Shown piece after piece: positions 34,672-46,700 of a DNA stretch of 64,000 nucleotides. A model generated the notes under the pieces. The model was not told where the DNA came from, searched no databases, and was given only the letters and a program-made list of their open reading frames with translations. This stretch comes from Ciona savignyi (taxonomy: Eukaryota; Chordata; Ascidiacea; Phlebobranchia; Cionidae), in the NCBI GenBank assembly GCA_000149265.1, contig CH003041.1, forward strand, positions 256,697-320,696, read 5' to 3'. The first letter of the stretch is position 1. Each line of letters starts with the position of its first letter. Made by a program: the position numbers and the translations under genes.

Positions 34672-36861
34672 CCAGCATTGTAGGCTACAGCGCATCACAA
34701 GGTTTCTAGAGGCCATATAAGCGAGGCGTGACCATTTCCCCGGGCAATATGACCTAATAACAGAGAGCACTCAGCGTAACTACGGAAGCGACTACTTTCT
34801 AGGCACAAGCAGGGCAATTTTAGTATTGACCAGCATGTTTGGTTGCCAATGACAACGCATGACTGACTTGTCGATATGCGATTATACAGATATTGCGAAT
34901 GTAAGAAACCCTATAGACTCCGACGGAATTTTGTAAACATTTTAAGTGTGACGATATTTGAGATATCTTTATTGTAAGAGGCGTACACGTGTGTGTGCTT
35001 CGTTACCCACTGTCAGGTTACCGAGGCTATCACACATGTTAAATAGAAAAAAAATATGCTTTACTGTTTTCGTTCGACCCATTAATCCACTGGGCTGTGT
35101 CTGCTAAATGCGGATCTCCAAGACTGCGGAAACTAAACCTTATTGCCCTAAGCATACCTTGAACGTGTATTTTAAGAAAACCGCAACAAAGTTACAGCTA
35201 TACAGCACGCAGCTGGTTATCCTGGCATCTCGATTTCAGGGTCTTCGTGTTATGTTGGTAAAGACAAACAATCTTAGACTTTTAATTTTGATTTAAGGTA
35301 TACAGTACCGGTCCAGAAATAACCTATTGTATTATTTATATGGTCTGGAAATGCTTAAACCTAAAAATGGACGATCCATTAAAAGAAATATTACAACATA
35401 TATCTTTGATATATATATTTGTCAACCTCAATTGACGGCCATACCCGGCCATTGTCATATTTGATATTTTTTATGTTGAAATTGTAGGTTATGTGAGACA
35501 GTTCAACTCAAGTGACGCCCGTATGTATTACAATAATTTTGCACTTCTTTATATACTTATATTTATTTTTCTATACACATTTTAGTACAATCTACTTTTC
35601 TATTATACATTTTAATATAATCTACTTTTGTACATACATTTAAGTAGCCTATAATTGATGTAAAACAGTTTAATACCGTCATTGTCCCTCCGTTTAGTCT
35701 GGCAGTTCAGTGCGTCGCTTTTCACTCGAAAGGTTGCAGGTACGAAACTGGTCGCTAGCTAGTCGGTTGTGTCCTTGGGCAAGTCACTTTACGGACATTG
35801 CCTGAACCCAGCGTATTAATGGGTTTTACCATATTGAAGGAACGTGTCTATCATATACAACACACTGCATTAGCTCTGGTAACCCGACGGTCGGCGCGAT
35901 GTGATCTGACGACTTCCCGTTAACCCCCTTGTTTTTCCCATTTACAATATCCTATCATGTATCCTATCATTTTGCCTTAATTCTTGTTTTTAATAACTCC
36001 AACACACGCAAGTTGATTGTAATTGTATTTCTGGTATAACACGTAGTTGACAATCTCTTGTGTTAAGGTATATTGGTATAGTTCTTTTGTCTTGAATTTA
36101 GGATTATACACACCGTTTTAGAATTAACATTGGCTTTGACTTTTTATAATTCTTTTTATTCACTGTTATATTTATTTTGTTACATTTAATATCAAAATAC
36201 ATCCCACCATGTCCTAGTTTTTATATTCAGACAACAGGCTGTTAAAACCACATCCAGTGACCCACATTATAATTTTTGCACTGATATTACCAGGAAATTC
36301 TTACACAAGATCGACTTTAATTCGTTTCGACATGTTTTGGCATTTGTTTTTACGTAGACATATTGAGCATTAAGTAAGTATTTTATATAAAGATTATATC
36401 TACAGCCCAACTCAGCCTTTAATGCATATGTATAATATAAGGTAGCTATCGATATACGTCAAATTTACACTGATTGCGTATAATATACTTGTGTATATCT
36501 ATCTTTATTGTTGTTAAATGAAAAATGAAGGAATACAATGTGTATTGCGTTTACGTATGCTTTCGGTTAAGTTTTCTTATTTCAAAATATTTTTTTTATA
36601 AACTCACTCTATACCGCAATTATTTAAAGCGTCGATATATTTTGACAAGAAATTATAAAATTTTACACTTTTCATTATAAAGATATGTGAAACTGTTCAC
36701 AGTTAGAGATGTACTGCTTAGAAATGTTTCGCAGAACATACTGTTCTACTCAGCCAGATGAATTGCTTCCTGTAACGGGAGTTCTCACTCTCGTAATGTT
36801 TAAATCAAGAAGCAGACTATATGCAGATAGTTCGGTATAAATCTATTAAGTTATTTGAGAA
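34672..36861. other. Intergenic region between DNase and prolyl hydroxylase genes
   Basis: AT-rich. Holds a full SINE-1 copy (35692-35965), a degraded one (about 35008-35110) and short direct repeats around ACATTTTAATATAATCTACT at 35580-35645. No exons recognised. Confidence 0.4.
35692..35965 (+). repeat. SINE-1 copy
   Basis: Plus-strand copy with a clear GGTTGCAGGTACGAAACTGG B-box-like region, full body and a degraded tail (TATCATGTATCCTATC). Confidence 0.8.
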
Positions 36862-39800
36862 ATGCTTTTTATATTGCGACTGGTAGTTCTGCTGATTATA
36901 GTTCAGGTGTTCGTATTAAACGCATCGGCTACAAAGTATGACTGGTTCTCCTCTGTCTCGGTAATGGAGGATCTCGTTAGTATGGATCACAACTTTCTCT
37001 CGACGTTCGGATACTACATCGAAGGGAGGCAAAACGCACTAAACCAATTAAAAACGTAAGTTGCACTACTCAAACCGCCAACTTGCATATGATATATATT
37101 GTAGCATAACGGATATATCAATGGCAGCAAGTAATAACCCTTTCCTGGTGTGTTCTCAAGCGATATTTTGGTTATAAAGTTTGTTTTCGTATTTTTTGTC
37201 CATGTTAATCATACAGCCTCTATCAAAATACAATATATGTAGTACTTCCTAAAAAATAGTACATAATATTATTGAGGGTTATCAATTAAAAGAAAATACT
37301 GATTGAGTGAACTGGCCAAACATCTGTTTTCTGTGCGTCTTAGTACGAGTTAAACTTTTGCGAATCAGTGTGATTTGAGGACGTTTTAATTTTTCTAAAA
37401 TTTGGTAAATGTGCAAAATTTTAGAATGAAAGCTTTGCTGGAGAAGACTGCTAGTCCAATAAACGAGCCGGAAAAATATATAATTCACCCATTGAACCAG
37501 TATTCCTTGGTTAAAAGATTTGCTTTGAAATGGTCTAAAATCGAAGAACTTTTGGAAGTTTTCCGCAACGGTGGTAAGTATTCAAAATACACTAAAATCA
37601 ACATTAGCCTACTTGTAAGTCATCTATATTCTCAAGTTTTTGTGGGTCAAAATTGTATTCGGATAAATAGATTTACCCATCATTTAGCCAAAAAAATCTA
37701 TTTTCTCTTACGATAGGTCAGGCATCTTTTTTTCCCGGAGCGTGCTTAAATAAGCCTTTGAATTTAAATTACAGGCGGGGAAATAAGATCACAATTAAAA
37801 CAAATGGTTGCCTACATACCCGACAAAAGTGATTTGGTTGGAGCAGCAGAGGCAATTGTGAGGTTACAAAAGTCATATAACCTCGACATTAATGAGCTGG
37901 TCAACGGAAATGTGAAAGGTTTGTATAACTAAGCTATTTTTTTTATATATTTTTAATGATTTATGTCTGAATATTGATTTTGTGACTAGACCTTCCACGT
38001 TGATTAGAATAAGTTATTCAGTACGGAGAGGAATTGTTAAATATATATTTTATAATAAGTTGGGATAATAGAATAGGATATTCATGTTTATTCCTGTGAA
38101 TTGGAAAACATGATTGGCGTTTAACACACCGGTAATCGTCCGATTACCTCGCGCCCACCGTCGGCTTGTCGGAGCTATATTTCAGTGTATAGTCTATAAT
38201 TTAGACATTACGTTAATTTGTTAGAACCCATCATTCCACTGGGTTAGGCCAATGTTTGTTAAAGTGCCTTGCCCAAGAAAACAACCGATTAGCTAGCAAC
38301 CAGTTTCGAATCTGCACCCTTCGGTTGAAATGCAACGCTCTCACCTACTACCCTATTTTTTTGATTTAAGATTCGAACCCATTATGGGCTCGTCACTAGG
38401 ACCGTTTTTTTTATAAGAGTCGGTATATGTATCCGGTGGCGTTTACCATTCGGCCACACGACCGTAACCTACTAGACTATTTGGTCGGACTAAAGTTATA
38501 TTCAACCGTAAGTTCGTGTGACCGAACATTCAATGCGTCCGATACATGTACCGACTCCTATACAAAAACGGTCCTAGTGACATGCCCATTTTGGACTCTG
38601 ATATAGCTAAGTAGTTATATTATAATTGTTATATAAGATCTTTAACAAAGGAGTTAACCGCAATGCGTAGATTAATATGTTTTCTGTTAGGATTCGCATC
38701 GGGTACCTCCTTAAAATCAGAGGATTGTTTCCGGATGGGAAAAGCTGCCTTTGAGAATCGTTTGTTCGATCTTTGCGAGCCCTGGCTGAATAAATCGCTG
38801 GAACTTTATGTGAAAACGCAAAAAATCAAAAGAGATAATATAACTTCGCTTTTGGACTTATGCAAACAATACGTGAGTTTAAAACATGTGTGTTTAATAT
38901 TCAGTAAATCTGTTATTATAAAATGATATGACTTTAACTTCTACCAAATTTGAAAAAAATCCATGTACAGTGTAAAATTTTGGACGATGATTTTGCACCT
39001 AAATCATTTAGTGTCATTGCTTACAATTCACGATTGCGTGCGAACCGAATGGCTTGATCTATCGGTTGATACACAACATACTTTTAAACACAGCTCTTTA
39101 CTTGCCACAAAAGATTTTTTGCCGTTATGATGACCGAAAAATTTAAAAATAAAATATTTATCGGTGTAATTTTGTAGAAGGACAATGAGACAAATTCCTT
39201 CAATGCAACCTTAGATGATGAACTATTGTTTGGCACTGAAGATGAACTCGCGTAAGTGGACATCTTTAAGTAGGCTAAACGTTATTTTCCCGTTATATTT
39301 TTTTCAAGAGGATTCATTGTGTATGGAGGAGAGTTGTCGTACAGTTATACACGCGTAATGTACGATCGTGTGGCCGAATGGATAACGCGGCGGACACATA
39401 CACCGTCTCCTATATGCATAAACGTCGTGGTTACGAGCCCATCATGGGTTCAAAACTCTGGTCGTGATATCGTACGCCTAATCATCATAGGCGCTCACCG
39501 TGGGTTAACTGGGGCTATTACAGTTATTTCGTTAGAAACATTCCCTCAGTATTTCTACAACCTATAAATCTACGTCATTTAGGCCATACTAACCACGTGC
39601 CTTGCCCAAGTATACAACCGTTAAGCCAACGCCAGTACCCTTACGAAGTAGCTAACCGATCGGTATTGTTATGCAACTTGTGAATATTGGTAATTTTATA
39701 ATAAATTAATGTTTGTTTATATATAGGGACAGTGAATCTGCGGAAAGTTTACAAGAAAACAACTCTAAAGATTCACAAGAAAACAACACGATGTCACTGG

Positions 39801-42800
39801 ACGATTATGAAAAGATAACTGATCATTCAAATCTCTGTTTGGGAAACTTTACAATAGTATGTCCCAATGTAGTTTTACAAATACGTTTTTAGTAAGGGCG
39901 TTGTCATGTGGATATTATGATAATTCTACATTGTCCACAATTAAGTTACCGGAGCTCATATAGCATGTTATATTCAGCAAGCCGTATAGTTATTACAAAG
40001 AATCTGCGATACGGTTTTCGGGGTCCCTTTTGATTGAAATAATGTATGTAGTTAAGCTACATCATCACATTGCAAGTGTATAGAGGACACTACAGTAACA
40101 ATTGTGGCATTTCTAACGATTTATACACAAACAACAGGGACACTGTTGTATTTTTGTTACATTGAGTCATTGTTACAGATTTTTTTTTAAATTATTGAAC
40201 CATTGGATTCAAAGAAATATACATGTCTCAATAGCGGCTGGGTTCCAATCCAAATTTTTTTGTGCATATTTTAAAAAATCTGAAAATACGAGATTTCGTG
40301 TTGATATAATGATTGAATTACTTGAATTGGGACTTTATGTCACATTGACACATGTTTCTACAGCCAAAGAATGTTGAGAAGCAGTTGAAATGTTATTACT
40401 TCACGAATAAGCAACACCCACGACTTCTCTTGAGTCCAATTAAGTTGGAGGAACTTTGGAACTTCCCTCACATTGTGCGATTCCACGATATTGTGTCGGA
40501 TAAAGAAGCCAACGCAATTATACAGCTTGCTAAACCACAAGTAAAGTAACGTTCGCTGAAACACATATGAGTATTGGTTATTATTCTATACAAATATTTA
40601 TCTTTGTATACCTTATCCTTACATCACAAAATGTGTAAAGGATAGTTTTTTTTTTATAAATTAAACCGAGTTGTCGAAAATTGCAACGGAAATTTTAAAA
40701 CCACAAATTTTTGTGCCGCTGGAATCCTATTACTGGAATAATATGAGAAATTGAATGGCAACAGTCTGCGCCATGGAAAATTGTAATACCCTGTGGTAGT
40801 GCGGTTATCCGGCACCGTCTTCATCAGTCTCATCCGCTGAAGGGAGTTTGTAAAGACTGCCGTGTTACTTTAGAATAATGGAATTAAAACTCCCTGAAAA
40901 CGTGGATTGCACGCTGTGGAAATACTCGTGGAGAGTAACTGCCAGCATCCACCTAGTAGGGATACTACCCTCAGTGGATTTCCACGTTGCACGTAGGGTT
41001 TCGGTATAAGACCACCAACTCGCGCTAAGCGCACAATTTTGCTTTTTTTGGCTTACCACAAAAAAAACAACAAAACATTGAATTAATCTGGCTGTGGCAA
41101 ATTTCTCACAGTATTTGCCCTAATACAACTTTACTTTTAGCTGGAACGAGTTAAAGGGTCGGATATCAGCGGAGACAATGTTGGGACTGTAAAGTACCGT
41201 GTAAGCAGTACCGCTTGGTTCTACGATGACGCAAGCTATGTAGTAAAAAAGTTATCTCAAAGGGTATCGGATGCCACAGGATTGACAGGATATTCCGAAG
41301 CACTTCAGGTTGTTAATACTTGTGTATGTCTACTAATGAAAGGGACTAATACAGACTAACACTCTTACACTTGCAGGTTGCCAATTATGGGATGGGTGGC
41401 CACTATATTGCGCACTATGATCATGCAGTGGCAAGTAAAACTAGATCTACTTTTTATGAGATAAAACTGTGAATTTACGACCCCGACCTTTATAGGTCCA
41501 TTTTTAATTTATAAACACACGTCGGTTGCATTAACTATTAGTTACACACCCACAAATGCTTTAAAATATTCACTTTTTATGCGCCCAGGTTTTAGAACTC
41601 TGGACGCTTAGGTTAAATTAAGCCAGCATCTAAAAAGATTCGTCTGTGTCCTTTAACCATAATGTCACTGCTTCAAGTTCTTTCGGAAATAATACCAATA
41701 AATTGCCTTGAAAGATTGCCTTCACATCTGTTTTGTGTCTAATATTCAATCGTTCGATTAATTTCACTTTACCAATTTGTTTTACCTTTACCAACGCAAT
41801 TGACAAATTACTGGAATAAATAAAGCTTGTTTGATAATGTATGTCAGGTTGGTCAAATGGTTAATTTGACCGGAACATAGTAAAATGTATATTAAAATGC
41901 ACTTGGCGACAATACTATTTCAAGTTCAACACTTTTCCCGGGTAACAAATTGTTTATTGGACATTTACACGTTTGAAACAGAAAAATTACGACGAGACGA
42001 GAGGTTCTACGAAGTTATCTGATAACGAATCCCCGCAAAATGACACGGAAGACGACACATCTGAAGATGACCAAGAGACGGAAGTCACCGATGATGTTGC
42101 GAAAGACGATTCTGATGGACGAGAAGAGCATCCACAAGACCAAGGAGCGCGAATTGCGACAGCTTTATTTTACGTATGTTTCTGCTCTACACGTTGGGTG
42201 ATATTTCTATAAACACCATTACATGATATGGGGACGATCTTTAGGATTGAAATGCAAGAATTTATTTCGGAAGCAATGTAATATAATAGGATATGATATT
42301 CATGTTTATCCCCGTGAATAAGAAAACCAAGGGGTTTAACACACGTGCAATCATCAGATCACCTCGCGCCCACCGTCGGGTTACCGGAGCTATTCCAGTT
42401 TTGTTGTGCATGTTAGACGCGTTCCTTTAATTCGTTAGAACCCATTTTTCCGCTGGGATCAGGGTTCAGAAAATGTACGTAAAGTGCCTTGCCCAATGAC
42501 ACAACCGACAAGCTAGCGACCAGTTTCGCACCTGCAACCTTGCGATTAAAAGGCGGCGCACTAAATTGCCAGGCTCACCGGTTGGACGATTACAAATAAT
42601 TACAAAACCACATTCCCTCTATGCTTGTGTGTTTGTAGTTAAGCGATGTGCCCGAAGGAGGAAGCACAGCTTTCCTTCAACCAAGAATTGCCGCCGAACC
42701 GATCAAAGGAAGCGCAGTTTTCTGGTTTAACTTGTTCCCTTCTGGAAAGGGCGATAGTCGAACGTTGCATGCTGCTTGCCCTGTGCTTATCGGAAATAAA

Positions 42801-43163
42801 TGGGGTAAGATTTGTCTTGATTTACATATCTTAAACAACTAACCTTTCACACACCGGTTTTTATACTTTATTTAATTATAGTTTAATATCGATTTTGAAT
42901 TGAGTTTGGGGTGTCACATGTATGTAAAAACACAACACGAACAATTTGAAAGTTTGTACTATATATATCATAAATATATATAATTGTTCAGTTAAAAATA
43001 CGGTGTAAAATTCGTTTTATGAAAAGAAAAACGTCAGCCTTTTTAATTAGAATACTAATACCTATTTTACTTTTCAGCAAGCAACAAATGGTTTCGAGAG
43101 TTTGGAAACGAATTTGTTCGACGGTGTGACCTTGATAGAAACAGTGAAAACAGATTGTTTTGA
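36862..43163 (+). CDS. P4HA: Prolyl 4-hydroxylase alpha subunit, tandem copy 1
   Basis: Twelve exons: 36862-37055, 37425-37573, 37775-37918, 38691-38872, 39178-39251, 39727-39856, 40364-40540, 41141-41308, 41377-41430, 41982-42173, 42639-42804, 43078-43163; all phases agree, giving 571 residues. Signal peptide to about residue 24, then the N-terminal dimerisation region (IIHPLNQYSLVKRFALKW). The peptide-substrate-binding domain contains SLKSEDCFRMGKAAFENRLF. A variable acidic linker leads to the Fe(II)/2-oxoglutarate dioxygenase domain. The metal ligands are visible: His419-x-Asp421 (AHYDHAV) and His532 (TLHAACPV), with the 2-oxoglutarate lysine Lys542 (GNKW). It should hydroxylate collagen prolines in the ER with PDI as partner. 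Exon 10 adds an acidic stretch making the HxD-to-His spacing about 42 residues longer than in vertebrates. Intron 9 uses a GC donor. AATAAA lies at 43294-43299. Tandem duplicate follows 589 bp downstream. Confidence 0.9.
38068..38350 (-). repeat. SINE-1 copy in intron 3 of prolyl hydroxylase copy 1
   Basis: Minus orientation, from ATAGGATATTCATG to a decayed head. A SINE-2 copy adjoins. Confidence 0.75.
38370..38466 (-). repeat. SINE-2 (tRNA-like) copy
   Basis: ATTCGAACCCATTATGGGCT to GGCCACACGACCGTAA. It forms an inverted pair with the copy at 38511-38600. Confidence 0.7.
38511..38600 (+). repeat. SINE-2 (tRNA-like) copy, inverted partner
   Basis: AGTTCGTGTGACCGAACATT head, then CCGATACATGTACCGACTCC and CAAAAACGGTCCTAGTGACA. 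The B-box end is degraded. Confidence 0.65.
39361..39460 (+). repeat. SINE-2 reference copy (tRNA-like)
   Basis: Reads TACGATCGTGTGGCCGAATG, GATAACGCGGCGGACACATA, a central CCTATATGCATAAACG, and GAGCCCATCATGGGTTCAAA. TGGCCGAATGG and GGGTTCAAA resemble A and B boxes of a tRNA with a long variable region, so this is probably a short tRNA-derived family. Intron 5 of prolyl hydroxylase copy 1. Confidence 0.7.
39468..39665 (-). repeat. SINE-1 copy, degenerate
   Basis: Diverged core (CATAGGCGCTCACCGTGGGT, CCTTGCCCAAGTATACAACCG) directly after the SINE-2 reference copy. Confidence 0.65.
42281..42588 (-). repeat. SINE-1 full-length copy
   Basis: From ATAGGATATGATATTCATG through complete body to head remnants at CCGGTTGGACG. 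Intron 10 of prolyl hydroxylase copy 1. Confidence 0.8.
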
Positions 43164-43751
43164 TTGGTGATCATTTTGTCGGTGTGCCAAGTGTTTTAAC
43201 AATAGTACTGAAAATACAAAATTAATAAATTAGCTATCCAGCTGTGTATAAATGTGATACACTGTTGTCTCTATTGATATGCTTCCACAGAGTAATAAAG
43301 TAATGCAAGTTATGAAGTCTGCTCTTTTAAGTTGTCTCTCTAGAGTAGCTTAGGTAAGTTTTTTTAATTCCACCTGAATGTTAAATTAAGAAACAAAACA
43401 TAAAGTAAAGATACTACAATCGCTTTGGAAATCAACAAGTTACTATAACCTGTATATACACATGTGTGTATGTTTTGTATATGTAGTTTGAGTTAAGAGG
43501 TGAATCATTACAGTGCATAAATAATAAATTAACACATTTTTCCAATTTATTTGTTGAGTTATATAAACTACCAATCATAAAATAAGGACTGAATGCATAG
43601 ACGTGTTCTTCTGAAATGATTATGCACAAGTGTTCTGCTTAGTCGGGTTAATTGTTTCCCGTAAAGAGGTTTCATAGTGATTCAGTAATTAAAGCTTATT
43701 ACATGCGCATAGTTTAGTTAGTATATATACGTTGGTTAAGTTGAGTGAGAA
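43164..43751. other. Spacer between the tandem prolyl hydroxylase genes
   Basis: 588 bp holding the 3' UTR and AATAAA signal of copy 1 and the promoter of copy 2. No gene. Confidence 0.5.
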
Positions 43752-46700
43752 ATGATTTTTATATTGCGACTGATAGTTCTTCTGATTGTAGCTCAGGTGT
43801 TTGTACTAAACGCATCTGCCACAAAGTATGACTGGTTCTCATCTGTCTCGGTAATGCAAGAGCTTGTTAGTATGGATCACAACTTTCTCTCGACGTTCGA
43901 ACACTACATCGAAGGCAAGCAAAAAGCTTTAGATAGTTTGAAAACGTAAGTTGCACTTATAAATTGGCCTGCGTGTATGTGTGTGGTGAAAACTCTGTCG
44001 CATGTGTTCTCTTATTCGCGACACGTCTTACCTTTTTCTCTTTTGAGTTGGTTGGTAACTAAATGTGATATAGTTGCACCATTAATCTTACCAAGACATT
44101 ACGGGACAATTTTGGTTAATTGTGTTCGTCTTCAACAGTGGCATTTAGGAAGATAAGGTAGGCCTACATTAACATGCTCTCGGTCGAACAAGCGTTTCCT
44201 TGGATTTGTGTATGCCCGATCTCTTATAGTTTGGTGGAATAGCGCGTCGCTTTCAATCAGATGGTTTCAGATACGGTCGCTAGCTACGCGGTTTTTTTTC
44301 CTTGGGCGATTAACGCTTATGGGACAATTAACAAAACCAGGTCAATGATGGGTTCTACCAAATTGAAGGTACGTCTGAATCATACATAACACACTGCAAT
44401 AGCTAAGGTTACTCGACGGTGGGCGCGAGGTNNNNNNNNNNNNNNNNNNNNNNNNNNNNNNNNNNNNNNNNNNNNNNNNNNNNNNNNNNNNNNNNNNNNN
44501 NNNNNNNNNNNNNNNNNNNNNNNNNNNNNNNATTTTTATATTTTTCCAGTAAGTGGAAAAAAATATGGTGGTTGCAAACAAGATGGTTGCACCACATTGG
44601 TAATCGTCAGATCACCTCGCGCCCACCGTCGGGGTTACCGGAGCTATTGCATTGCAGTGCGGTTTGTATGATTTACACGTCCTTTAATTTAGTAGAACCT
44701 GTCCTTTAATTTAGTAGAACCATTAATACAATGGTTTCGGGCCCACTAAATGGTCCGTTAAGTGCCTTGCCCAAAGGCACAACCTAGCGACCAGTTTGAA
44801 ATCTTCATAATCGTTCCTTCGGCTGAAAGGCGATGCACTAAACCACCAGACGAACCTGTCGGTATGACCATTTCCCTTTTGTTACCGTCCATTACGTTTT
44901 CCCATTCACAGGGTAAAGCTTGAATATCCTATTCTATTCCTTTGATTTTTTACTTCATGTGCGCGGCATTTAGAGGTTTGTTCATATGCATAATATCTCA
45001 TTTAGATGCTTGTATCTATATATGCACAATGTGACATTTAAGTGTTTATTTTCATGCACCAATTCAGAATGAAGGATTTGCTGGGGAAGGCTGCCAGTTC
45101 AACAAGCGACCAAGAGCAATATATAATTCACCCATTGAACCAATACTCCTTGATTAAAAAGTTTGCTTTGAAATGGTCTAGGATTGAGGAAATGTTAGTA
45201 TTTTTCAGCAACAATGGTAAGTAATCTAAATAATTGTTAAATATAATCACCGTTTTTAAAAACCTTAACTTCTTGGCACAAAAGTTTGAAAGAGGTCCAT
45301 ATTTATTCACTAGAATTATTTCTTACTACAAGGCGAGTCATCGTTCGTTCCGTATTGCTTATAAAGTTCCGTATTGCTTATAAAGTTCCGTTTTGCTTAT
45401 TTAAATTTAATTTACAGGAGAAAATATTCGATCACAATTAAAACAAATGGTTGCCTACATACCCGACAAAAGTGATTTGGTTGGAGCAGCAGAGGCAATT
45501 GTGAGGTTACAAAACTCATATAACCTCGACATTAATGAGTTGGTAAACGGAAATGTAAAAGGTTTTTTATTTTTTTTATTTTTTTCAAGTTTAGTCAGTT
45601 TAATTTAAAAGGTATAAATAAGTAACACGTCGGAGGAATAGGATATTAAAATTGTATCCGGCGACTAGGAAAACACAAGGGTGTTATCACACGGATAGTC
45701 GTCAGATAACCTTGACCCCACCATTGTGTTACCCGGTGTATAGCAGTGTGCTGTATATTATTAAAACGTAATTTCAATTTCATCAGAACCCATTCATTAA
45801 CTGAGTTTAAGCCATTTCCGTTAATCGCCCTGCTCAAGGACACAGCCGAAAAGCTCGCCACCTGTTTCGATTCTGCAACACTTCGGCTAAACGGCGACAT
45901 GGCAACAAATAGACACTGATTAAACCTGATCTTAACTCAGGTTATCAATAATCAATAAAAAATATGATAGCAATATCTTGGGCATATCCAACACAGTGCG
46001 ATAGCGCGTATTACCTGACTATTGACTGACTGTTATCAGACGGTAGACATAGTATCTTGTAACCATTTTCCAACCTAAATTTCTTCGTCATTTGGAATAT
46101 TGAATAACTTTGCACCTTTAGCTATAATAAGATCTTCAAAGCTCTTTCTCACTATGCATATTTGTTTAGGATTTGCATCAGGTACTTCCTTAAAATCAGA
46201 GGATTGTTTCCGGATGGGAAAAGCTGCCTTTGAGAACCGTTTGTTCGATCTTTGCGAGCCCTGGCTGAATAAATCGCTGGAACTACATGTAACAACGCAA
46301 AACTTGGAAAAAGATAATATAACTTCGCTTTTGGACTTATGCAAACAACACGTGAGATAAAAACATTTGTGTGTGGGATATTTTGTAAAATATACCCGTA
46401 TCCAATGATGAAATACTCTCCAGATTAAAGTTCACGACTACAGAGATGGTGTACCTGAACTGTATCTTTATCAATTTTAAAAATGTCTAAAGTCACTTTT
46501 AAAACTTCACTTTTTGAAAAACTTTAGCAGCGTAGTGGACTTGTCACAATTTTTATTTTTAATGGCATGCTAAATATGAATCTATCATGCTAAACATGGC
46601 TGTTCTTATAAGTGTTCTTTTGCAGCGGGACAAAAAGGCCACCTTCCGTAATAGAACCATTTCATTGGGTGGTTCGTGTAACGTCAATCTCACGTAAGTA

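Noticed and set aside
40860..41020. Imperfect palindromic segment in intron 7 of prolyl hydroxylase copy 1
   Set aside because: Arms are short and mismatched (GTGGATTTCCACG region); no target duplication found, so not called a mobile element.
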